Below, piece by piece: positions 1 through 5,360 of a DNA stretch of 5,360 bases. Below the pieces are notes generated by a model. It had not been told where the DNA came from and did not search any database. It was given only the letters and a program-made list of their open reading frames with translations. Source of the stretch: Deltaproteobacteria bacterium (GTDB lineage: Bacteria > Desulfobacterota > Binatia > Binatales > Binataceae); assembly GCA_021780585.1 (NCBI GenBank), contig JAJXYM010000080.1, forward strand, positions 1-5,360, in the 5' to 3' direction. Numbering within the stretch: position 1 is the first letter of the stretch; the number at the start of each line of letters is the position of its first letter. The translations under genes were made by a program, and so were the position numbers.

Positions 1-643
1 AACGATGATGCCCGTCGGCGATCAGGATGCGCGAACTCGCCAGCGCGCGTTGCGCCGTCGCGATCTCGTCGGGATCGTCGATGATGCGGATTTCGTTGCG
101 CACGCCGAGGTCGTCACTCGCGGCGACCGTCGGTTCGCGCCGCGCGGTTTCCGCCAGCAGACGCTCCAGCTCCGCGTGGCCGGCCGGATAGAGGCCGAAG
201 ATCGGACTCAGGTTCGCGCGCGTCGCCGCGAGCAGGCGCAGCCGGTCTTCCTTCGCTTTCGGAAAGGTGCGTTCGTGCGGCAGGACCAGACCGCCGCTGA
301 ATTCGTCGAGCCGGATTCGCACGATCAGTCCAGTGCGCGTGTAGCGTCGGCCGTCGAGCGCGAAGCTCTGCTCGTAGTGGAAAATCGCAGGACGCGGAAT
401 CGGGCATAGAATTCCGCCGGCGCGCCAATCCGCGAGCGTCGCCGCCGCGGCCGCGTAGGGATCGGCATCCCGATTCAGTTCGAGGCGCACGACATTGTAC
501 GGATTGCGCGCGTAGAGCGCGTCCTGACGCGCGCGATCGATCAGGTCGTAGGGCGGCGCGATCAACGTCTCGAGCCGGCCGGCGCGGGCGCAATCGAAAG
601 TCAGCGCCGGAAACGGCGCGATACGGGGAAAATCTTCAACCAT
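1..643 (-). CDS. DUF1015-family protein, N-terminal part (cut by window edge)
   Basis: The first 214 codons are open without interruption and the frame leaves the window at base 1. This is about half of a family that usually runs a little over 400 residues. The hallmarks I recognise from DUF1015 (COG4198) are in order: IAPPYD (28-33), RNPYNVVRLEL (46-56), HERTFPKAKEDRL (123-135), NLSPIFGLY (144-152) and ADGHHR (209-214) at the cut. No signal peptide or membrane segment is visible, so a cytosolic protein is likely. The ATG sits 3 bases after the tsaC stop, with no clear Shine-Dalgarno, so translation probably depends on coupling to tsaC. The function of the family is not established. The DGHHR motif resembles the GxxR-type phosphate-binding motif of the ParB/sulfiredoxin fold, which also includes free-serine kinases, so a nucleotide-dependent small-molecule enzyme is possible but unproven. 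Family assignment is firm; function is open. Confidence 0.9.
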   Translation of the reverse strand, partial: MVEDFPRIAPFPALTFDCARAGRLETLIAPPYDLIDRARQDALYARNPYNVVRLELNRDADPYAAAAATLADWRAGGILCPIPRPAIFHYEQSFALDGRRYTRTGLIVRIRLDEFSGGLVLPHERTFPKAKEDRLRLLAATRANLSPIFGLYPAGHAELERLLAETARREPTVAASDDLGVRNEIRIIDDPDEIATAQRALASSRILIADGHHR

Positions 644-646
644 CGC

Positions 647-1288
647 TTAAACTTTATTCGCGAGCGCGGCGGCGATCGCCTCGGACGCAATCGCGCCGCC
701 GCGGAGGATTTCGTAACCGTCGCGGCGGCAGGCCACGAGCGTGCTGGGCGCGCCGCCGGGCAACTTTCCGCCGTCAAGCATCACTTTAACTTTTTCGCCG
801 AACGCGACCCGGACCGGCGCGAGCGTGTCGGCCGGCGGCGCACCGGACAGATTGGCGCTGGACGCGGTAATCGGCGCGCCGAGCGCATCCGACAGCGCGC
901 GGGCGATCGGATGCGGCGAGACGCGGACGCCGACGCCGCCGTCCGGACCGATCAACGCGGCGGGGAGTTCGGCGCGCGCCGGAATCACCAGCGTAAGCGG
1001 CCCCGGCCAGAATTTATCCGCAAGGCGGCGGGCGATTGCGGGAACTTCCTTCGCGAGCGCAAACGCCATCGCCGCGTCGGCCGCGATCAGCGCGATCGTC
1101 TTGGCGGCGTCGCGCCCCTTGAGCGCGAAGATTTTCTCGATCGCCGCCGGAGAACGCGAATCGACCGCGAGCGCATAGAACGTCTCGGTCGGACAGACCA
1201 CGACCGCGCCGGCGCGCAGCGCGGCGACCGCCTCCGCGAGCGCTTCGGCCGAAGGCGAAGCCGGGGGATTTTCCTCCGCGAATCTCAT
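647..1288 (-). CDS. tsaC: Threonylcarbamoyl-AMP synthase, short TsaC/YrdC form
   Basis: This 213-residue protein of the Sua5/YciO/YrdC family is predicted to condense threonine, bicarbonate and ATP into threonylcarbamoyl-AMP, the first step of t6A37 formation in ANN-decoding tRNAs. TsaD with TsaB and TsaE normally complete the reaction; they are not in this window. Visible motifs are PTETFYALAVD (33-43), KGRDAAK (57-63), FWPGPLTLVIPA (93-104), VGVRVSPHPIA (119-129), ITASSANLSG (140-149), PSTLV (181-185) and YEILRGGAI (192-200). Only the YrdC domain is present, without the extra C-terminal Sua5 domain. I chose the ATG that overlaps the purD TGA in an ATGA, a common coupling arrangement. An in-frame ATG 14 codons upstream (first base 1330) would overlap purD by 46 bases and adds only an arginine-rich stretch. 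The usual Gly of PTETxYGL is Ala here. A YciO-like paralogue of different role is possible but less likely. Confidence 0.9.
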   Translation of the reverse strand: MRFAEENPPASPSAEALAEAVAALRAGAVVVCPTETFYALAVDSRSPAAIEKIFALKGRDAAKTIALIAADAAMAFALAKEVPAIARRLADKFWPGPLTLVIPARAELPAALIGPDGGVGVRVSPHPIARALSDALGAPITASSANLSGAPPADTLAPVRVAFGEKVKVMLDGGKLPGGAPSTLVACRRDGYEILRGGAIASEAIAAALANKV

Positions 1289-2601
1289 TGCGCGCCCGCG
1301 AGCGCGCGCCGTCCGATATCGCGCCGGCAATGCATCCCGTCGAAATGGATCAGGTCGGCGGCTTCGTACGCGGCGGCGATCGCGCGTTCGAGGCCGTCCG
1401 CCATCGCGGTGACCGCGAGCACCCGGCCGCCGTCGGTCACCAGCGTCGCCGCCCGCATCGCGGTTGCGGCGTGGAACGCTTTGATCCGGATTTTGTCCAT
1501 CGCCCAGCGCACTTTCGCCGGTGACGGCTCGGCCCCTTCAAGCCGCTCGAGACCGCCGATCGGGACGCCCTTGCGATAGTCGCCAGGATAGCCGCCCGAG
1601 GCCAGCACGACCGTCACCGCGGCGCGCGGCGAGAGCCGAATCGCGGCATCGCGCGCCCTGCCCTCCGCGATCGCCAGCAGCGTTTCGGCGAGATCGCTCT
1701 CGAAGCGCATCATCAGCGCCTCGCATTCGGGATCGCCGAAGCGCACGTTGTATTCGAGCACGTTGATCCGATCGCCCGCGACCATCAGGCCGGCGAACAT
1801 CACGCCGCGAAACGGAGTTCCGCGCGCGGCCATCGCGCCGAGCGTCGGCCGCACGACTTCGTCCATCACGCGCGCGGCGAAGGCGTCGCCGTAGCGCGGC
1901 ACGGGCGAATAGGCCCCCATCCCGCCGGTGTTCGGACCGCGATCGCCGTCGAATACGGCCTTATGGTCCTGGGCGAAGCCGAGCGCGACCGCGTCGGCGC
2001 CGTCGCACAGCGCGAAGAACGACAGCTCCTCGCCGGCGAGCCGCTCCTCGATAATCACCGACGCGCCGGCCGCGCCGAAACGCCGATCGACCATCGCAGC
2101 GTCGATCGCGGCGATCGCCTCCTCCGGCCCGTCGCATACCGCGACCCCTTTGCCGAGAGCGAGCCCGTCGGCCTTGACCACGCAGGGCCGGCCAAGCGTC
2201 CGGACGTGACGGCGGGCGGCGTCGGCGTCGGTGAAAGCGACGAAGTCCGCCGTCGGCACGCCCGCCTCGCGCATCACGGCCTTGGCGAAGGCCTTGCTCG
2301 CTTCGAGCTGGGCGGCGGCGCGGGTCGGGCCGAAAATCTTCAAGCCGGCGCGGGAAAATTCGTCGGCGATACCGTGCGCGAGCGGGCCTTCGGGACCAAC
2401 CACGGTCAGATCGATTCGCTCCGCGGCGGCGAAACTGACGAGGCCGGCGATATCGTCGGGCGCGATCGGCACGGGCCGCGCGATCTGGTTGATTCCCGGA
2501 TTGCCGCCGGTGCAGAAAAGCCCCCATACCGACGGGCTTTGGTTGAGCCGCCAGCACAGCGCGTGCTCGCGGCCGCCGTTGCCGACCACCAGAACCTTCA
2601 T
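1285..2601 (-). CDS. purD: Phosphoribosylamine-glycine ligase (GAR synthetase)
   Basis: PurD joins 5-phosphoribosylamine, glycine and ATP to form glycinamide ribonucleotide, the second step of de novo purine synthesis, in the cytosol. The 438-residue length is normal. Domain order is the usual one: an N-terminal domain with VVGNGGREHAL (5-15) and VVGPEGPLA (67-75), the ATP-grasp domain from about residue 103 with VVKADGLALGKGV (141-153), GPNTGGMGAYSP (222-233) and NVRFGDPECEA (285-295), and a C-terminal domain with LASGGYPGDY (333-342), TDGGRVLAVTA (389-399) and IHFDGMHCRRDIG (418-430). The segment at about 352-380 is longer than in E. coli PurD as I recall it, and the usual FHAGT reads FHAAT (376-380). 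No Shine-Dalgarno precedes the ATG; the six bases ACCTCC, an anti-SD-like sequence, lie just ahead of it. The gene follows purH by 37 bp and overlaps tsaC by 4 bases. Confidence 0.97.
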   Translation of the reverse strand: MKVLVVGNGGREHALCWRLNQSPSVWGLFCTGGNPGINQIARPVPIAPDDIAGLVSFAAAERIDLTVVGPEGPLAHGIADEFSRAGLKIFGPTRAAAQLEASKAFAKAVMREAGVPTADFVAFTDADAARRHVRTLGRPCVVKADGLALGKGVAVCDGPEEAIAAIDAAMVDRRFGAAGASVIIEERLAGEELSFFALCDGADAVALGFAQDHKAVFDGDRGPNTGGMGAYSPVPRYGDAFAARVMDEVVRPTLGAMAARGTPFRGVMFAGLMVAGDRINVLEYNVRFGDPECEALMMRFESDLAETLLAIAEGRARDAAIRLSPRAAVTVVLASGGYPGDYRKGVPIGGLERLEGAEPSPAKVRWAMDKIRIKAFHAATAMRAATLVTDGGRVLAVTAMADGLERAIAAAYEAADLIHFDGMHCRRDIGRRALAGAQ

Positions 2602-2615
2602 CGGAGGTAATTGTA
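2602..2615 (-). promoter_or_regulatory. Possible -10 element of an internal, leaderless-type purD promoter
   Basis: On the minus strand, TACAAT (2615 to 2610) matches the TATAAT consensus at five of six positions and ends 8 bases before the purD ATG. Transcription starting 6-8 bases after a -10 element would begin at or next to the ATG, giving a leaderless mRNA, which would fit the absence of a Shine-Dalgarno. There is no recognisable -35 hexamer at 16-18 bp spacing (the bases there are GC repeats), and the motif is short. This is a weak prediction; read-through from purH with SD-independent initiation is the simpler alternative. Confidence 0.22.
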
Positions 2616-2638
2616 TCCGATTCGCCGGACGGGCGCGC

Positions 2639-4204
2639 TCAATGGCGGAAATGACGGACGCCCGTGAAGACCATCGCGAGGCCGAACTGGTCGGCCGCCG
2701 CGATCACTTCGGCGTCGCGCACCGCGCCGCCCGGCTGCGCGATCGCGGTCGCGCCGGCCTCGGCGGCGAGCGTGGGGCCGTCGGGAAACGGAAACAGCGC
2801 CTCGGACACGAGCACGGAGCCCTTGAGCGATACGCCCAGACGCGCGGCTTTTTCGCGCGCCGCGTATACCGGATCGATCCGCGAGGTGGCGCCGCCGCCG
2901 ACCGCCAGCGTGCGATCCTCGGCGACGAAGGCGATCGCGTTGGATTTGACGTGCTTGCAGACCCGGATCCCGAAGGCGAGCGCGCGCAATTCGGCTTCGC
3001 TCGGGGCGCGTTTGGTGACCACCTTCGCCGCGCGCGGATCCTCGATCGCCAGATCCGGCGTCTGCACCAGCAGTCCGCCGACGACTTTCTTGAGATCGAG
3101 TTCGCCGCGATCGAGCGCCTCCCGATGGAACCGCATCACGCGGCGGTTTTTCTTCTTGCGCAGGAATTCGATCACCTCGGCCGGATAGTCGGGCGCGATC
3201 AGCACCTCGGTGAAGAGCTCATCGACGGCGCGCGCGAATTCCATGTCCCACGGCCGGTTGCTGATGATAATCCCGCCGAAGGGCGAATCGGGATCGGTCG
3301 CGAAAGCCTTGTCCCACGCGGCCTTGAGCGTCGGGCCGACGCCGACGCCGCAGGGGGTGTTATGCTTCAGAATCGCGACCACCGCCTCCGTATAATCGGC
3401 GAATTCGGCGATCAGGTTCACCGCCGAGCTGATGTCGAAGACGTTGTTGAACGACAGTTCCTTGCCGTGGAGCTGCTCGGCGATTTTCGGAAAATCGCCG
3501 TAAAGCGCGCCCGTCTGATGCGGATTTTCGCCGTAGCGAAGCATCTGCGCGCGCGGCAGCGAAAGGCTGAAAGTGTCGCCGAGCGGACCGGCCTCGCCGC
3601 CGGCGTAGCGGCCAAGATAGTTTGAAATCGCGCAATCGTAAGCGGTCACGCGGGCGAAGGCCTTGCGCGCGAGACGCCATCGCGTCTCGGCCGAAATATG
3701 GCCTTCGTTGGCGTCGAGCTCGGCGATAATCTCGACGTAATCGGCGGGATCGACGACGACCGCGACGTCGGCGTGATTCTTCGCCGCCGCGCGCACCAGA
3801 GCCGGTCCGCCGATATCGATATTTTCGATCGCCTCTTCGAGCGTCACGCCCGGCCGCGCGACCGTCCGCTCGAACGGATAGAAATTCACCACGACCAGAT
3901 CGATCGGCTCGATCGCGTGGTAGCCCATCTCGCGCTGATGCGACGGTTGGTCGCGCCGCGCCAGGATTCCGCCGTGAATCTTGGGATGGAGCGTCTTCAC
4001 GCGGCCGTCGAGAATTTCAGGAAAATCGGTGTAATCCTCGACCGCGCGCACCTCGAAGCCCGCCTCGCGCAGGGCGCTGCGCGTGCCGCCCGTCGACAGC
4101 ATCTCCACCCGATGGCGCTCGAGCGCCTCGGCCAGCGGTTTGAGCCCCTGCTTATCGGATACGCCGAGCAGCGCGCGGGTGATCCTTACGTCCTTGCCGT
4201 TCAT
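2639..4204 (-). CDS. purH: Bifunctional AICAR formyltransferase / IMP cyclohydrolase
   Basis: PurH performs the last two steps of IMP synthesis: formylation of AICAR with 10-formyltetrahydrofolate, then ring closure of FAICAR. The 521 residues are close to the usual 520-530. The N-terminal cyclohydrolase (MGS-like) domain shows LLGVSDKQGL (12-21), LSTGGTRSAL (36-45), and DGRVKTLHPKIHGGILARRD (66-85). The transformylase domain shows LRYGENPHQ (222-230), FNNVFDISSAVNLI (252-265), the catalytic Lys-His in LKHNTPCGVG (279-288), SPFGGIIISNR (307-317), VKSNAIA (419-425), FPFPDG (471-476) and the typical C-terminus GVRHFRH (515-521). The usual GAGQ-x-SR motif reads GGGATSR (436-442). I chose the ATG at 4204 rather than a TTG directly after the alr stop, because the GGAG at 4218-4215 is 10 bases from ATG but only 4 from TTG. 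It lies 6 bp after alr and 37 bp before purD. Confidence 0.97.
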   Translation of the reverse strand: MNGKDVRITRALLGVSDKQGLKPLAEALERHRVEMLSTGGTRSALREAGFEVRAVEDYTDFPEILDGRVKTLHPKIHGGILARRDQPSHQREMGYHAIEPIDLVVVNFYPFERTVARPGVTLEEAIENIDIGGPALVRAAAKNHADVAVVVDPADYVEIIAELDANEGHISAETRWRLARKAFARVTAYDCAISNYLGRYAGGEAGPLGDTFSLSLPRAQMLRYGENPHQTGALYGDFPKIAEQLHGKELSFNNVFDISSAVNLIAEFADYTEAVVAILKHNTPCGVGVGPTLKAAWDKAFATDPDSPFGGIIISNRPWDMEFARAVDELFTEVLIAPDYPAEVIEFLRKKKNRRVMRFHREALDRGELDLKKVVGGLLVQTPDLAIEDPRAAKVVTKRAPSEAELRALAFGIRVCKHVKSNAIAFVAEDRTLAVGGGATSRIDPVYAAREKAARLGVSLKGSVLVSEALFPFPDGPTLAAEAGATAIAQPGGAVRDAEVIAAADQFGLAMVFTGVRHFRH

Positions 4205-4210
4205 CGCCAA

Positions 4211-5335
4211 TTATCTCCGGTACAGACGCGGAACGCGCCGGCCGACCGTGCAGAGCATTTCGTACGAGATGGTCTGCGCCAGCCGCGCGACGTCGTTCAC
4301 GCTGATTATGCCTTCGCCCGCGCCGCCCCACAGGATCGCCTCGTCGCCGATCGCGGCGCCTGGCGTCTCGGTCAAATCGACCATTGTGAGGTCCATGCAG
4401 ACCGCGCCGACCACCGGCGCGCGCCGCCCCCGGACCATCACTTCGCCGCCATGCTGCAGGCCGCGCCGATAACCGTCGGCGTAGCCGACCGCGAGCACGC
4501 CGATCACGCTTTCGCGCGGCGCGACAAACGTATGACCGTAGCTGACGCCGCTGCCCGCCGCGACCCGCTTGACCTGCATCAGCCGCGTCTTGAAGGTCAT
4601 CACGGGCCGTAGCGCGACCTGTTCGCGCACGGCGGGGACGGGCGGCAGGCCGTAGAGCGCAAGGCCGGGACGCATCAGATTGAAATGCGCATCCGCCCGC
4701 AAGACCATCGCGGCGGAGTTCGCGACATGATTCGCCGCCAACTCGAAGCCCGCAGTGCGCAACCTCGCGACCGCGTCATTGAAGGTGTCGAGTTGACGGT
4801 CGGTGATCGGGCTGGCGGGATCGCCGGCGTTGGCGAGCAAGGTGCTCGCGCCCTCGAGCTTGAGCGCGTCCGCGCGCCGCATCCGCTCGATCGCCGCGCC
4901 CAGATCAGCCGGCATCACGCCCAGCCGGGTCGCGCCCGTGTCGATTTCGAGATACGCCGGCATCGGCGCCCGCCCCTGCCCGCGCGCGGCGCGATTGAGC
5001 GGTTCGATCAACGTAATATCGAAAATCGGCGCGACCAGGTCGAGCGCGACGATCTCGTCAATTTGTTCGGCGAAGTAACCGGCGAGCAGATAGATGCGCT
5101 GGTCGATTCCGGCGGCGCGCAACTCGCGCGCCTCCTCGACCGTCGCGACGCCGAAATTCGCGCAGCCTTCGTCACGCAGCGTCCGCGCGACCTCGACCGC
5201 GCCATGGCCGTAAGCGTCGGCCTTGACCACCGCTATCATCGCGGCGCCGTTGGTGAACGCCCGCAGCGCGCGAAAGTTCGCGCGCAAGGCGCCAAGGTCG
5301 ATTTCCGCCACGGTCGGGCGCATGGCTGAAGTCAT
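4211..5335 (-). CDS. alr: Alanine racemase (PLP-dependent, fold type III)
   Basis: Alr interconverts L- and D-alanine, supplying D-Ala for peptidoglycan, in the cytosol as a PLP-bound dimer. The 374-residue length is typical. The PLP lysine is K38 in VVKADAYGHG (36-45). The second catalytic base is Y266 in GVSYGHTF (263-270). R222 in the MRPGLALYG motif (221-229) would face the pyridine nitrogen, and GYADGY (284-289), VCMDLTMVD (312-320) and ISYEMLC (356-362) complete the C-terminal beta domain. Some usually conserved positions differ. Where Geobacillus Alr has carbamylated Lys129 the residue is E130, the DTGM motif reads DTGA (132-135), and the His166 position is Leu (L166 in ASTLLANAGD). 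The catalytic pair is intact, so activity is likely. A second ATG at 5323 (MRPTVAEID) is an alternative start; neither has a clear Shine-Dalgarno. Alr is the first gene of the visible run and purH follows 6 bp later. Confidence 0.94.
   Translation of the reverse strand: MTSAMRPTVAEIDLGALRANFRALRAFTNGAAMIAVVKADAYGHGAVEVARTLRDEGCANFGVATVEEARELRAAGIDQRIYLLAGYFAEQIDEIVALDLVAPIFDITLIEPLNRAARGQGRAPMPAYLEIDTGATRLGVMPADLGAAIERMRRADALKLEGASTLLANAGDPASPITDRQLDTFNDAVARLRTAGFELAANHVANSAAMVLRADAHFNLMRPGLALYGLPPVPAVREQVALRPVMTFKTRLMQVKRVAAGSGVSYGHTFVAPRESVIGVLAVGYADGYRRGLQHGGEVMVRGRRAPVVGAVCMDLTMVDLTETPGAAIGDEAILWGGAGEGIISVNDVARLAQTISYEMLCTVGRRVPRLYRR
4215..4218 (-). promoter_or_regulatory. Shine-Dalgarno of purH, inside the 3' end of alr
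   Basis: GGAG reads from 4218 to 4215 on the minus strand within the last two arginine codons of alr, followed by the alr TAA. It is 10 bases from the ATG at 4204 and 4 from an in-frame TTG at 4210, so it favours the ATG. It is the only clear Shine-Dalgarno in front of any gene in the window. Confidence 0.6.
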
Positions 5336-5360
5336 CGTAGCGTCGGGCCGTGATTGGGCG

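Noticed and set aside
114..593. Minus-strand open frame of 159 codons within the DUF1015 gene.
   Set aside because: It is an out-of-frame shadow, Arg-rich and without motifs. The overlapping frame carries the full set of DUF1015 motifs.
2616..2638. Possible terminator hairpin after purH (TCCG/CGGA inverted repeat in the purH-purD gap).
   Set aside because: The stem is only 4 bp and no T-run follows on the minus strand.
2603..2667. Plus-strand GGAGG followed by TTG, opening an 18-codon frame.
   Set aside because: Spacing between GGAGG and TTG is only 3 bases, the frame is very short and runs into the antisense of purH. Nothing supports translation.
672..2938. Seven copies of the palindrome GCGATCGC (starting at 672, 1376, 1667, 1939, 2111, 2739 and 2931), which resembles the cyanobacterial HIP1 element.
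   Set aside because: By composition I would expect well under one copy, but most copies encode Ala-Ile-Ala with the favoured codons GCG, ATC and GCC/GCG in the minus-strand genes. Codon preference explains them, and none lies in the intergenic gaps.
2231..3625. Long plus-strand open frame of 464 codons antisense to purD and purH.
   Set aside because: It is a shadow of GC-rich codon use on the minus strand. The translation shows no family motif, it crosses two real genes and the gap between them, and no good start signal precedes it.
3698..4612. Plus-strand open frame of 304 codons antisense to purH and alr.
   Set aside because: Its composition is Arg/Asp/His-rich with no recognisable domain, as expected for the opposite strand of high-GC genes. 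The minus-strand proteins match known families end to end.
5332..5360. Eight open codons upstream of alr in a frame ending in TGA overlapping the alr ATG, possibly the end of another operon gene.
   Set aside because: Eight codons are too few to recognise any protein. An ATGA overlap here would fit the style of the operon but cannot be supported from this window.

Overview
The window is a GC-rich (by eye about two thirds G+C) stretch of bacterial chromosome. It holds five genes, all on the minus strand, with almost no space between them. Read in the direction of transcription, from high to low coordinates, they are alanine racemase (alr), AICAR transformylase/IMP cyclohydrolase (purH), GAR synthetase (purD), a short-form threonylcarbamoyl-AMP synthase (tsaC/Sua5-YrdC family), and the first 214 codons of a DUF1015-family protein that runs off the left edge.

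Layout: alr fills 4211-5335, with 25 bases upstream of it in the window. purH follows after 6 bp and carries the only clear Shine-Dalgarno sequence, located inside the last codons of alr. purD follows after 37 bp, the longest gap, which holds a possible -10 element placed as in leaderless promoters. tsaC starts in a 4-base ATGA overlap with the purD stop codon. The DUF1015 gene starts 3 bases after the tsaC stop. No RNA gene, mobile element, CRISPR array, repeat array or convincing terminator is visible. No stretch over 40 bp within the gene run is non-coding.

How the genes relate: purH and purD are two steps of de novo purine synthesis (PurD early, PurH the last two steps to IMP). Alr makes D-alanine for peptidoglycan. 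TsaC makes the threonylcarbamoyl-AMP intermediate for the t6A37 modification of ANN-decoding tRNAs. DUF1015 has no settled function. The spacing suggests one operon of growth-linked housekeeping genes rather than one pathway.

Organism: the GC bias, codon choice (GCG, ATC, CGC dominate) and protein sequences suit a free-living high-GC bacterium. Something near the old Deltaproteobacteria or an uncultured soil lineage such as Binatota is possible, but the sequence alone does not fix this.

I found no sign of a new multi-gene system. The points worth a second look are substitutions at usually conserved positions in Alr and PurH, an insertion in PurD, the start region of purD, and the DGHHR motif of the DUF1015 protein.
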